Position numbers and translations under genes: made by a program
Notes under the pieces: generated by a model
What the model saw: the letters and a program-made list of their open reading frames with translations, nothing else
What the model was told of the DNA's origin: nothing
Database searches by the model: none
In this document: in pieces, positions 30,583-41,335 of the stretch
Numbering within the stretch: position 1 is the first letter of the stretch
Layout of the letters: each line of letters starts with the position of its first letter
Assembly: GCF_000512355.1 (NCBI RefSeq)
Contig: NZ_CP004006.1
Coordinates: forward strand, 1,045,001 to 1,109,000
Source of the DNA: Legionella oakridgensis ATCC 33761 = DSM 21215
GTDB lineage: Bacteria > Pseudomonadota > Gammaproteobacteria > Legionellales > Legionellaceae
Direction of reading: 5' to 3'
DNA: 64,000 nt

Positions 30583-30775
30583 GTTTCATCCTACAAGTAG
30601 CATATTTACAAAACATGTCATTCTCGCCTTGTTCCAGCCAAAATACACGTTTAAACTATCCTTCAACTCGTTGATACACTCCATATAACCTCCTTTTGGC
30701 GATCGAGATTATATGATTTTCATTGTATGTCAGCGAGTTATCTTAATTTACTTCCGTGCCAAACCAGAAATGGTG

Positions 30776-30819
30776 GCCCGCCTGCGCGGGCATGACAGAT
30801 TTTTTTGTCATGTACAGAG
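30776..30819. repeat. Right 44-bp inverted repeat flanking the GIY-YIG gene
   Basis: Reverse complement of 30238-30280 apart from one extra T in the T-run. The 190 bases between the nuclease start and this repeat hold no gene I can see. Confidence 0.85.
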
Positions 30820-30880
30820 ATTTTATAAGAAAAAAGAGGACGACACGTTGTCCTTTGCAAAAGACAACGTGTCGTGGGTT

Positions 30881-31555
30881 TTAATCGCGACCGGAAAAGG
30901 CGCTTAAAAGATTCAGCAGGCTGATAAACAAGTTGTATATTGAAACAAACAACGAGACCGTTGCAGAAATATAGTTGGTTTCACCACCATGAATGATGGC
31001 GCTGGTTTGCAAAAGAATCAAGCCAGATGAAATTAATATAAATACAGCAGAAATTCCAAGATACAAGGCTGGAATTTGCAGGAATATATTAGCAATCATT
31101 GCCAGCAGGGCCACCATAACAGCAACAAATAGAAAGCCTCCCAGATAGCTGAAATCTTTGCGTGTGGTTAAGGCATAGCCGGACAACGCAAAAAAGATGA
31201 GGCCAGTACCGCCCAGTGCGGTGGTAACAATTTGCGAACCATTTGAGAAATTTGCTATATAAAAATTCAAGATGGGCCCTATGGCATAACCCATAAATCC
31301 GGTAAACGCAAATACGCTGACAAGTCCCCAGGCACTATTTCTTAGGGCATTGGTAAGAAACATCAAACCATATACTCCAACAATAAAAAGCAAGGGATTG
31401 AGAGGACGTGCATTCACTGCAAATGCAGTATAAGCAGTTAAGGCGCTGAAGAGAAATGTCATGCCCAGCAATAAATAAGTATTTCGTAATACCTTATTGC
31501 TGGCAAGAACGGATTCTGTTCTGCGGTTTAACACGGAAACGTCATTTCTGTTCAT
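30881..31555 (-). CDS. Bax inhibitor-1 / YccA family membrane protein
   Basis: This 224-residue protein has a short polar N-terminus (MNRNDVSVLNRRTESVLASN) and then about seven hydrophobic helices. The family features LRNTYLLLGMTFLFSA at the first helix and TTRKDFSYLGGFLF in the middle are present. The C-terminal helix pair holds ILLQTSAIIHGGETNYISATVSLFVSIYNLF. Bacterial BI-1 proteins (YccA, YbhL) modulate FtsH or act as pH-gated calcium leak channels. It stands alone, with about 220 bases before it. Confidence 0.93.
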   Translation of the reverse strand: MNRNDVSVLNRRTESVLASNKVLRNTYLLLGMTFLFSALTAYTAFAVNARPLNPLLFIVGVYGLMFLTNALRNSAWGLVSVFAFTGFMGYAIGPILNFYIANFSNGSQIVTTALGGTGLIFFALSGYALTTRKDFSYLGGFLFVAVMVALLAMIANIFLQIPALYLGISAVFILISSGLILLQTSAIIHGGETNYISATVSLFVSIYNLFISLLNLLSAFSGRD

Positions 31556-31775
31556 GTGTAACTCCAGATGATTTATATTCTATTTTAGCATAGATATATA
31601 GATAAGGGCATTTTATTACGATATCAAGTTTATCGGGATGATTTTTTGTTGACAAGTGGGTCTTAACCCCCAAAACTTCATATTGAATCAATAGTATGTT
31701 GTAGTTATCTAAAAAAATAAAGCTACGCCTATTCAGTTAGTTACCACTGGCTAATTAAATTTTAGAGGATTTATT

Positions 31776-32579
31776 ATGTCTCGTGTTGCGGTGATTCAAA
31801 TGGTTTCATCAGCCAACGTCAAAAACAATCTGAATCAACTTTCCGAATGGTTTGCTGATGCTCGAGATGAAGGAGCCAAATTGCTGGTTTTACCTGAAAA
31901 TTTTGCATTTATGGGGATGAATGAAAAAGATAAATTTCAGGTTGCGGAAGACTATGGACAAGGTGAAATACAACAAAAAATTGGCACACTTGCTAGGCAA
32001 TATCAGCTATGGGTTATTGCTGGCACGATGTTATTGAAAACGCAAGGAAATCGCTTGCGATCAGGGTGTTTGGTTTATGATGACAAGGGCATTGTTGTTG
32101 CACGTTATGATAAAATTCATTTATTTGATGTGCGGGTATCCGAACAGGAGGCGCATCAAGAATCCTTAACCATTGAACCAGGTAGCGACGTTGTTGTGGT
32201 CGACACTCCAATAGGGCGAGTAGGGTTGAGTGTTTGTTATGATTTGCGTTTTGCGGAATTATACCAACAATTAGTAATGAAAGGGGCTGAGCTTTTTACA
32301 GTACCATCAGCGTTCACGGCAATCACTGGCAAGGCACATTGGGAGGTGTTACTCAGAGCGCGTGCTATTGAAAATTTATGTTACGTTCTTGCAGCGAATC
32401 AGGGTGGATTGCATGAAAATGGCCGAAACACTTATGGGCATAGCATGATTATTGACCCTTGGGGACGTATTTTAAGCAGGCGGCGGCAGGGGACAGGAAT
32501 GATTGTGGCGGAGATTGATTTACAACAATTACATCATATGCGTCAGGAGTTTCCTTGCCTTGATCACCATGTATTATAA
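31776..32579 (+). CDS. Carbon-nitrogen hydrolase, nitrilase family (omega-amidase/Nit1-like)
   Basis: This 267-residue cytoplasmic amidase has the nitrilase catalytic triad visible as Glu in LVLPENFAFMG, Lys in RYDKIHLFDV and Cys in GLSVCYDLRFAELYQ. The closest family by motif spacing is the Nit/YbeM-type deaminated-glutathione or omega-amidase group. The SD (agaggat) precedes ATG 31776. tldD follows 24 bases after the stop, so the two are probably one operon. Confidence 0.92.
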   Translation: MSRVAVIQMVSSANVKNNLNQLSEWFADARDEGAKLLVLPENFAFMGMNEKDKFQVAEDYGQGEIQQKIGTLARQYQLWVIAGTMLLKTQGNRLRSGCLVYDDKGIVVARYDKIHLFDVRVSEQEAHQESLTIEPGSDVVVVDTPIGRVGLSVCYDLRFAELYQQLVMKGAELFTVPSAFTAITGKAHWEVLLRARAIENLCYVLAANQGGLHENGRNTYGHSMIIDPWGRILSRRRQGTGMIVAEIDLQQLHHMRQEFPCLDHHVL

Positions 32580-32603
32580 AATATATTCATGTAGGTAGAA
32601 TTT

Positions 32604-34046
32604 ATGAAGTTAACAACATTAGCTATTGCTAAAGATATTTTATTAAAACCGGCGGCATTAGATGAATCTGGAATAGAAAAACTGATTCATTCCATGATGG
32701 ATCGCTATATTGATGATGCAGATCTTTATTTTCAAAGCTGCAGTTATGAATCTTGGTATTTGGAAGATTCCCAAGTAAAAAGTGGCAGTTATTCCATTGA
32801 TCGCGGCGTTGGCATTCGGGCCGTCAGCGGTGAAAAAACAGGTTATGCTTATTGCGATGATATTTTATTACCAGCAATGGAGCGGGCAGCGGATGCAGCA
32901 CGTTCCATCGCATTCAGCGGTGGTAAAATAACACCTGCCATTAAAGTGGCTACTGCACCCGTGGTGCGTTATGCAGGTCAAAATCCCATTGAAGGCCTGA
33001 GCAAGCAGGAAAAAATTGCTTTGCTTGAAGCGATTGATAAAGAAGCAAGAAAGCTTGATCCCAGAGTGATTCAGGTCAATGCTTCGCTAAGTGGATGTTA
33101 TGAAGTGGTTATGGTCGCTGGTATGCATAGTCCAATGATTGCCGATATCAGACCGTTGGTAAGCATCAATGTCAGTGTGATTGTTGAGCAAAATGGACGC
33201 CGAGAATCCGCGCGTTCTGGCGGTGGTGGTCGAGTGGGCTATTCGTTTTTTCTGGAGCAGGAAAGAGCACTGGAATATGCACGGGAGGCGGTGCGGGAAG
33301 CGTTAGTAAACCTTGAGGCAGAGGATGCCCCGGCAGGCATGATGCCGGTGGTATTAGGTCCAGGTTGGCCTGGCGTACTGCTGCATGAAGCGGTGGGTCA
33401 TGGATTGGAAGGTGATTTTAACCGTAAAGGGTTGTCCGCGTTTTCTGGGCGTTTGGGGCAAGTAGTGGCTGCTCCTGGGGTGACGGTGGTGGATAATGGA
33501 ACCCTTGAAAACCGCCGAGGTTCACTGACGATGGATGATGAAGGCACACCAACCCAATGTACGACCTTAATTGAAAATGGGGTACTCGTGAATTACATGC
33601 AAGATAAATTAAATGCCAGACTAATGGGCATGCAGCCCACAGGAAACTGTCGTCGAGAATCCTATGCTCATGTGCCGATGCCCAGAATGACAAACACTTA
33701 TATGTTGGCAGGTTCCCACGATCCAGAGGAAATTATACGTTCTGTGCAAAATGGTTTATATGCTGTCAATTTTGGCGGTGGACAAGTGGATATTACGTCG
33801 GGGCAATTTGTATTTTCGGCGAGTGAAGCTTATCTCATTGAAAATGGTCGCGTCACAAGGCCAGTGAAAGGGGCAACTTTGATTGGGAATGGCCCTGAGG
33901 TCATGAAAAAAATCAGCATGATAGGTAATGATTTGAAACTGGATGGTGGCATTGGTGTTTGTGGCAAAGATGGGCAGTCTGTGCCCGTTGGTGTTGGACA
34001 GCCGACTTTAAAGATCGACGCATTAACCGTAGGTGGAACTCGATAG
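32604..34046 (+). CDS. tldD: Metalloprotease TldD
   Basis: TldD forms a heterodimeric zinc protease with TldE (PmbA) that digests unfolded peptides and matures some modified peptides. This 480-residue protein has the active-site [16 protein letters not shown] with the HExxxH metal motif near residue 262. The N-terminal domain holds [21 protein letters not shown], and the C-terminus is the usual [17 protein letters not shown]. The partner gene tldE is not in the window. It shares an operon with the nitrilase. Confidence 0.95.
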   Translation: MKLTTLAIAKDILLKPAALDESGIEKLIHSMMDRYIDDADLYFQSCSYESWYLEDSQVKSGSYSIDRGVGIRAVSGEKTGYAYCDDILLPAMERAADAARSIAFSGGKITPAIKVATAPVVRYAGQNPIEGLSKQEKIALLEAIDKEARKLDPRVIQVNASLSGCYEVVMVAGMHSPMIADIRPLVSINVSVIVEQNGRRESARSGGGGRVGYSFFLEQERALEYAREAVREALVNLEAEDAPAGMMPVVLGPGWPGVLLHEAVGHGLEGDFNRKGLSAFSGRLGQVVAAPGVTVVDNGTLENRRGSLTMDDEGTPTQCTTLIENGVLVNYMQDKLNARLMGMQPTGNCRRESYAHVPMPRMTNTYMLAGSHDPEEIIRSVQNGLYAVNFGGGQVDITSGQFVFSASEAYLIENGRVTRPVKGATLIGNGPEVMKKISMIGNDLKLDGGIGVCGKDGQSVPVGVGQPTLKIDALTVGGTR

Positions 34047-34207
34047 TATCCATGCGTTCTTTAGCTCATGTTCTAGATCTTGTGGGTGAGTCGCAAGGCA
34101 TACTCTGCAACAACGCCGGATAAATGGCGGAATGTCGAAGTCACGTTTGTTTTCATGCGTGGTCTTGGGGACACTGAAGGACAGTCTTGACTGTAGGAGA
34201 AAAAGGG

Positions 34208-35886
34208 ATGCAGTCTGGTCCATTAAAACATTCAATTTGTCATCTTTTATTAAAACATGAACAGCAAAATGGCGGGCGAATTTATTTACGGCAACCCAAA
34301 GCTGGTGTTTGGCATGAGCTAACCTGGATGCAGGTTATGCATCAGGCACGTCAAGTAGCGCGCTTTTTGCAAACGTTAGCGCTTAAAAAAGGCGCGCATG
34401 TCTCTATTTATTCTAAGAACTGTGCGGAATGGTTTATTGCCGATTTTGGTATCACTTTGGCCGGTATGGTGAATGTGCCTTTATTTCCTAATCAGCATAA
34501 AGACGGCATTGAGTATGTGTTGAATCATGCGGAAATAGAACTCGTTTTTATTGGTAAACTGGATAAGCATGTCGAAACACGAAAATACATTCCTGAGAAA
34601 TTCAGGACGGTGAGCTTTGATTATCACGCGCATTTGAATACGACGTATCGTTGGCCAGATGTGTTGACCGGTGAGCCGCTGCAAGACATTGTTTTTCCAA
34701 AAGCAGAGGATGTTTATACTATTATTTATTCTTCTGGTACTGCCGATACTCCAAAAGGTGCTGTCTATACGCATGAAGCCATTGCGAATTATTTGGCCAT
34801 TTTTCCTGAGGACATACGTCGGACAACGGATTTACAACATCATCGTCTCCTGTCTTACTTGCCGCTTGCCCATGTGTATGAACGTTCAGCGATTGAATTG
34901 GCAAGCCTTGCTATCGTCAGTGAGGTTTCCTTTGTTGAAAGTCTGGAAACGTTTGCAAAGAATTTGCAGGAGGTGAAGCCGACATTTTTTGCGGCTGTAC
35001 CTAGAGTGTGGGGCATATTTCAACATAAAATTGAGCGAAAATTACCTAAAACCCTGTTAAATGGTCTTTTGAAAATTCCTTTTTTGTCAGGGTTTATTAA
35101 ACATAAAATCAAACATCAACTGGGTTTGCAACGTTCAAGAGGCAATATTTCCGGAGCATCTCATTTACCAACAGCAATCAATGACTTTTTTGAAAAGTTG
35201 GGCATTCTCATTCAGGAAGGATATGGACAAACTGAAAATTTTGCTTACGCGACATTATCGTTATTGAAAGAGCGCAAACGAGGATATGTAGGTACACCGC
35301 GGTTTCAGGTTGAGATAAAAATAGGTGATAATCAGGAACTGCTGATGAAATCCCCGTGTCTTATGGCGTGTTACTATAAGGATGAAATGGCAACTAAGAA
35401 TGCTCTTGTTGAGGATGGCTGGCTGCGTACGGGAGATATTGCAGACATTGATGCAAAGCAACGAGTTAAAATATTGGGTCGCTTGTCAGAAAATTTCAAA
35501 AATCAAAAAGGGGAATTTATTGTTCCAACCCCAATAGAAAAAAAGGTTTGACTAATCCGATGATTGAACATTTGTGTTTGGTTGGCCGGGAGTTGGCAAG
35601 CAATGTGCTCTTGGTTTCATTGAACCAGAAAGCACGAAAACAGCCGAAAAGTGAAGTCAAAGAAAGCTTGCAGAATACCTTGCGTGTTGTTAATGCAGGC
35701 TTGAAGAGTTATGAAAAAATCAGTCATATTTTAGTGGTTCAGGACGCCTGGACTACTGAAAATGATGTGCTTACACCGACGTTGAAAGTAAAACGGCGTG
35801 TTATTGAAAGGCGATATCAGGATTTTATTCATAAGGCTGTTGCACAACCAGAAACGATTGTATGGGAATATACTCTTCGCGCTTGA
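34208..35886 (+). CDS. Long-chain fatty-acid CoA ligase / AMP-binding protein (frameshift as read)
   Basis: The protein activates a carboxylic acid, most likely a fatty acid, to the acyl-adenylate and acyl-CoA. It has the P-loop YTIIYSSGTADTPKGAVYTH, LSYLPLAHVYERS, the adenine motif LIQEGYGQTEN and the core DGWLRTGDIADID. The frame breaks at A7 35538-35544. One extra A joins PIEKK to GLTNPMIEHLCLVG, leading into the C-terminal domain that ends at 35886. The repaired length is about 559 residues. ATG 34208 has AGGAGA upstream. The class with GEFIVPTPIE and a shortened C-terminus resembles long-chain ligases of the FAA1/AMP-forming type. Confidence 0.9.
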
Positions 35887-35995
35887 GTTTTCGGCTATGT
35901 TGCAAATTCGCTCAGCTTCAGTCATATACTGTGGTGTACACTCCTTCGCCTCGTTTATTTGCGCCTTGCCGAAAACCCAATTGCTGTGAATATAG

Positions 35996-38900
35996 TTACT
36001 CTTGCTTCATCAGTTTGGTTAATAAGGCACTTATCTCCTGAATTCGTTCTTCATGGGTTGTACTGTCTAAGATAAATTTTAGCCGAGTTGGTCCTTCCAT
36101 TTTGTAGCGTTTGGAATGAAGCTGAATCAAATGAATTAATGCTCCTGCATTAATATTGGGAGATTCGAGAAATTCTATTTTGCCATTTTGATCCATGGCA
36201 TGAAGACGGGCAATTCCTAATTGAGCAGCTAATAATTTAAGTTCAGTTATCGATAACAAATACTTGACTGGTTGAGGCAATACACCGAATCGATCAATCA
36301 TTTCAATTTGTAACTGGTGTAATTGTAATTTGTCTTTGGCATTGGCAATGCGCTTATACATGATTAATCGCATGTGGATATCCCCAATATACTCTTCAGG
36401 AATAATGGCGCTTAAGCGCAGGTCAATTTCTGGGCCTGGATGCATCGGTGCAGACAATTCAGGCGTCTTCCCTTCTTTTAAATCATGGACAGCTTGATCC
36501 AGCATTTCCATAAATAAGTTAAATCCGATGGCATGAATATTGCCGCTTTGTTCTTCACCCAGCAATTCACCCGCACCACGTATTTCAAGATCATGGGTCG
36601 CCAGGGTAAATCCTGCGCCTAAGTCTTCTAAGGACACAATGGCTTCTAAACGTTTAACAGCATCTGGCGTTAATAGTTTTTCATTGGGGGTTAGCAAATA
36701 GGCATAGGCTTGATGATGAGAACGCCCAACCCGGCCACGCAACTGATGCAGCTGTGCTAGTCCGAATTTATCCGCTCTATCAATGATGATGGTATTGGCC
36801 GTTGGTATGTCGATGCCTGTTTCAATGATGGTGGTGCAAACCAGAACGTTAAAACGATGATGATAGAAATCCGACATAAGGCGCTCAAGTTCGCGTTCCC
36901 GCATTTGGCCATGCGCACTGCGAATGTTTGCTTCTGGCACTAACGTTTGTAAATCCTGGCAAATACGCTCAATGGTTTGTACATTATTATGTAAAAAAAA
37001 CACTTGTCCGCCACGAAGAATTTCACGCAAAATGGCTTCGCGCAATACGGAATCATTTCTTTCCTGCCAAAAGGTTTTAATAGCCAGCCGTTTGGCGGGC
37101 GGTGTGGAGATTAGGGAAATGTCACGAATACCGGCCATGGCCATATTTAAGGTGCGGGGAATGGGGGTTGCAGTCATGGATAGGATATCGACATGCGTAC
37201 GCAAGGATTTAATATGTTCTTTTTGTTTTACGCCAAAACGATGTTCTTCATCGATGATCAATAAACCAAGATCACGGAATTGGATGTCGCGCTGAAACAG
37301 TTTATGAGTGCCAATGACGATGTCGGTTCGTCCATTTTTCAAGGTCTCAATGACTTGTTCTGTTTCTTTGCCACTACGGAAACGGGATAATAATTCAATT
37401 TGAACAGGAAATTCGGCAAAACGATCACGAAAGGTTGTAAAATGCTGGCCGGCCAGAAGCGTTGTGGGAACCAGAACGCAGACCTGTTTACCATTTTGTA
37501 CGGCAATGAAGGCAGCTCTCATGGCCACTTCGGTTTTGCCGAAGCCAACATCCCCGCAAATCAGGCGGTCCATGGGGCGAGAAGAGCTCATGTCTGCAAT
37601 GATTTGATGAATGGCTTGTTCTTGATCGGTGGTTTCTATAAATGGAAAACCACTGACAAAACGCTGATAGTCGTTTTCGGGCAATTGATACACATACCCA
37701 GGTTTTGCTTCTCTTTTAGCATAGAGATCAAGTAATTCGATGGCCACGTCATGAATTTTTTCCGCGGCCTTCTTTTTTCTTTTTGCCATTGATCCGTTCC
37801 CAGACGATGCAGCGGGGCATGTTCGCTGTCTGCGCCTGTATAACGACTGATGAGATTTAGTGAGGTAACAGGAACATAAATCTTATCATTACCGGCATAA
37901 GCGAGTACCAGAAATTCATTGGTGTTGCCACCGCTTTCAATGAGTTGCAAGCCTTGATATCGTCCTACACCAAACTGTAAATGAACCACTGGTGCTCCTA
38001 CTCTAAGTTCGGCCAGATCGCGAATGATAAGATCGGGGTCGATGGTTTTTTGCGAGCTTCGTCGCTGAGGGATGCTTTGTTCACCAAATAATTGAGATTC
38101 TACGATGATGGAAATGGCAGAATCTATCAACTCGGCGCCATATATCAACGGGCCTGTTATTAAATTAATAGGTGTGTTGTCCTCAATAAAATCAAACCAT
38201 GACGTCTGGATTTTGGGTATAATATTGCTTTGCTTTAGTAAGTCTAGTAAGACTTCTCGACGGCCTGCACTTTCTACGACCAATAAATGACGGCGGCCAC
38301 TGTCTGAAATGAAATCAGCCAAGCGCTGCAGAGGCTGTGCGTTTTGACGCTCTATTGGCAAAGAAGGAGCATGGTCTATGTTAAAATTAAAGGCTCCTTT
38401 TTTTTCACTTGGGCAGTGTTGAACCTTTAACGAAGAATAATGATTGACGTTGGTGAATAATTCAGTTGGGTTTAAAAAGCAATCGGATGGGTTAAGAATT
38501 GGGCGATTAATATCATAACGGCGCTGCTCATATCGAGTATTGACCTCCTGCCAGAATTGTTCAGCTTGTTCAGCTACGGCCTCAATCAAACAGATTGTGG
38601 CATCATGAGGTAAATAATCAAAAAATGTGAAAGTTTCTTCAAAAAAAAGAGGTAGATAATATTCAATACCGCTGGGATATTGATGATTACTAACCGCTTC
38701 ATATACAGGACATTGACTGGGATTTCCTGTAAATCGTTCGCGAAAGGCTCGGCGAAAATGAGTAATGCTTTGTTCGTTTAAAGGAAATTCACGCGCCGGT
38801 AACACCTGAATCTGATTTATTTTAGCGATGGTTCGTTGCGTTTCCGGATCAAATTGACGCAAACTGTCTATGACATCATCAAATAATTCGATGCGAAAAG

Positions 38901-39444
38901 GAGTTTGACTGCCCATCGGATAAATATCAATCATGGCTCCGCGTAGGGCAAATTCGCCATGCTCAAGCACTTTATTGACGCAGTGATAGCCTGCCTGTTG
39001 CAGTTGCTGACGAAATAATTCGGTATCCAACGTTTGCTGCTCACGGAGCACTAAAGCGTATTGATTTAAAAACTGTGGTGGACATAAGCGATGCATCAAG
39101 GTACTGGCCGCGCTAATGATGATGGCATTGGACGTTTGCTGCAGGCGACTTAGGCAATACAAACGTTCGGAAATAATATCCTCATGAGGAGAAAATTGAT
39201 CATAAGGCAAGGTTTCCCAATCTGGAAACATTAATAATTCTGGCTCGTGTTCCTTTTTCTCAAGAAAAAAGTCTAGTTCGGCCTGAAGTTGCGTCGCGCT
39301 AAGATTATCTGGAGTAATGAGTAATTTTATGCCAGATTGAGCCTGGCTATATTCCGCCAAGATCAAGGGTAAACTGCTGCCATACAGTTGTCCCCAAACT
39401 TGCTTCGAACGAAGATTTTCACGAAGTAATATTGATTTAGCCAT
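35996..39444 (-). CDS. mfd: Transcription-repair coupling factor Mfd (frameshift as read)
   Basis: Mfd is an ATP-dependent translocase that removes RNA polymerase stalled at lesions and recruits UvrA. The N-terminal portion (39444 to about 37779) holds the UvrB-like and RNA-polymerase-interacting domains (LRVGAPVVHLQFGVGRYQGL). The C-terminal portion has the RecG-like motor: GDVGFGKTEVAMRAAF, LIIDEEHRFGVKQKE, SMTATPIPRTLNMA and QLRGRVGRS. The frame shifts at T6 37773-37778 (plus strand). One extra base gives WQKEKKKAAEKIHDVA. The repaired length is 1,149 residues, the normal size. I read this as one functional gene with an assembly deletion. Confidence 0.95.
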
Positions 39445-39641
39445 ACCTTACGTCATCACTCATTTTTAGGGGGAGAGTATATCGATTAAATGATTCATCT
39501 TGTAGTCTGAGTCGTGTAGAAATAAAATTTAAAGATATTTTTTATATATAATGTGAATTAAGTGCGTAAATATGATACAATGATGATCGCTTATAAGTCA
39601 CTATGGAACATATTTAATTTATTTTTAATGGACATACAGAC

Positions 39642-40628
39642 ATGGGTAAGACGATTGATAAAATACTGTTTCCTAAGAGAGAAGGGTTATCGGGGACTGA
39701 TAAACCATGTGCTGTAGTTTTAAGCTCTCCTTACGATAGAGTGGGTGATCCTGCGGTACGATTCGGAGGTGTAGTTGATGCGCTTAGTGAGATTGGTTAT
39801 CGGATTTTAAATAAAAATCAATTGTTTTTTGACATGATTTCGGATGGGGATGATTTCATAAAAAATTTTAGACCCATTTTTCCGAAAGATCGAAAAAAAG
39901 GCATCACCCTTTGGTTAGAAGCTCATGGTACACCGGGTTGGCTTTTTGCTGGAGAGCCTTCTTTGGACGCTGAAAGCAAAGCCGTTAATGAATTTGCTAA
40001 TTTTGTTAAACGGTTGGAAAAAACACTCAATACTTCTGTCATCAATGTGGTATTAAGTTGTTGTTATTCCGGTCTTGAATACGTTAATGATGAAACCGGC
40101 CAAATATTTGTTTCACCGGCTCGACAATTAAGTAAATTATTGCCTGACACAGACGTGATAGGATTTATTGGTGTAAATACGAGTGCAAAAATTACTCATG
40201 TTTATGAACAACGACCCGATGGGAGTATGCATCCCACGATATTATCCTTACAAGAAGGAGCTGTCTTATTTGCTAACGGCCTGATCCTCGATGCGCCCAA
40301 GAAAGCATTATTTTTTGATGATGTAGCCATTCCTCTTGCCATTGCTGAAGCCTCTGGTATCATCCGCGGTGGTGTATTACCGTTTTCTTTTACTAATGAC
40401 GTAACTCATCATGAATCGGATGCTTTTGAAGACTTTAAAAGTGCAGATGATGAAGAATCAGGCTGTGCAAGCCGGCCATTGGGTACGCAAGGGACGTCGA
40501 GCCAGAGGCATCGATTTTTCCCAGCAAAAACTCAGGAAAGAGCCGTTTCAGCACCAATAGCGTGTATGGAAATAGCTTCTGTACCAGATATAGATGAGGC
40601 TTCTGTTCCGGCTCTTCCTACAGCATAA
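39642..40628 (+). CDS. Candidate caspase-like (clan CD) cysteine protease, possible effector
   Basis: This 328-residue protein belongs to no family I can name with certainty. Residues 20-30 (KPCAVVLSSPYDRVG) and 40-65 look like the first strand and helix of a caspase-type fold. A strand ending in a His-Gly pair (TLWLEAHGTPGW, H95) follows. A second strand ends in a Cys (NVVLSCCYSG, C140/C141). The HG and (D/S)-C-C-x-S-G arrangement is that of metacaspases and related clan CD peptidases, with C141 as the likely nucleophile. From about residue 265 the tail is low-complexity, rich in Ser, Ala and Glu, as in many Dot/Icm substrates. It stands alone, with about 195 AT-rich bases upstream. Confidence 0.7.
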   Translation: MGKTIDKILFPKREGLSGTDKPCAVVLSSPYDRVGDPAVRFGGVVDALSEIGYRILNKNQLFFDMISDGDDFIKNFRPIFPKDRKKGITLWLEAHGTPGWLFAGEPSLDAESKAVNEFANFVKRLEKTLNTSVINVVLSCCYSGLEYVNDETGQIFVSPARQLSKLLPDTDVIGFIGVNTSAKITHVYEQRPDGSMHPTILSLQEGAVLFANGLILDAPKKALFFDDVAIPLAIAEASGIIRGGVLPFSFTNDVTHHESDAFEDFKSADDEESGCASRPLGTQGTSSQRHRFFPAKTQERAVSAPIACMEIASVPDIDEASVPALPTA

Positions 40629-40691
40629 AGTTAGAACCCGTCTTATGCGGGACTAAAAGCCTCAGCTCGGCGACTCTGAAGACAGGTCTTA
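40629..40691. repeat. MITE-like repeat, internally deleted copy 3
   Basis: About 63 bp retain both ends of the element seen at 10081 (gttagaacccgtctta and gaagacaggtctta) and the tail word aaagcctcagc, with the middle missing. It fills the gap between the caspase-like gene and the rhomboid stop, whose last bases it touches. Confidence 0.65.
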
Positions 40692-41285
40692 ATAGGGGAT
40701 GGGCCGACTTTGTAATAAATAACTGGCAGCAAATCCAGTTAATAAACCAAATAAATGCCCTTCCCATGAAACGCCTTTTTTACCTGGAAATACGCCTAAA
40801 AAAATTCCTGCAAAATAATAAGCACTGATGACGCCTAAGAGGATAGCGGTGAGAGTTCCTTGTTGATAAATATCACTCACCAGCAGAGCCCAATAACCGG
40901 TAATGAGGGCACTTGCTCCTATGTGTAATCCAGAATGTCCAAAACACCAAAGTAACAAGCCGCTGCCGATGGTAATAAAGAGGGTAGCTTCAATATAAAA
41001 GTTTAAGCCGTTAACCAGCAAGAAGTTACTTAAGACCACCAGAGGAATGGAGTTAAAAAAAAGATGGTTAAAATTGGCATGCAATAGAGGAGCAAAAAAG
41101 ATTCCGGGAATGCCACGCAAGTGCCGCGGAAAAATACCTAAATACAACAGCCGCCTATCAAGACAGCTGATGAAAAATACCAACCAGAGTATCAGCAGGA
41201 TCATGGCTAATAGTTTAAAATTCATCTGGGTTTGGGCAATAATCAAATCAAGACTGGCGTTAAGTTGGTCAAGCATTTGCATCAT
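40689..41285 (-). CDS. Rhomboid-family intramembrane serine protease
   Basis: This 198-residue multi-helix membrane protein has the rhomboid signatures HANFNHLFFNSIP (conserved His/Asn of helix 2), HIGASALITGYWA (Ser nucleophile in the GxSx motif on helix 4) and WEGHLFGLLTGF (catalytic His on helix 6). The motif is GASA rather than GASG, which is seen in other active rhomboids. It cleaves or otherwise handles membrane proteins, and the substrate is unknown. The M23 gene upstream on the same strand ends about 50 bases before its start. Confidence 0.85.
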   Translation of the reverse strand: MMQMLDQLNASLDLIIAQTQMNFKLLAMILLILWLVFFISCLDRRLLYLGIFPRHLRGIPGIFFAPLLHANFNHLFFNSIPLVVLSNFLLVNGLNFYIEATLFITIGSGLLLWCFGHSGLHIGASALITGYWALLVSDIYQQGTLTAILLGVISAYYFAGIFLGVFPGKKGVSWEGHLFGLLTGFAASYLLQSRPIPY

Positions 41286-41335
41286 TCACATTATTTTATT
41301 CGGGAGAATCACGCTCTTTTTTATAAATAATACCC

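Noticed and set aside
35887-35995. A further copy of the MITE-like repeat between the acyl-CoA ligase and mfd
   Set aside because: Only short words (gctcagcttcag) look similar. There are no terminal repeats and the match is too weak to claim.
35996-39444. mfd as two separate genes (N-terminal UvrB-like protein plus separate helicase)
   Set aside because: The two open segments overlap, join with one base in a T6 run, and the joined length is exactly that of Mfd.
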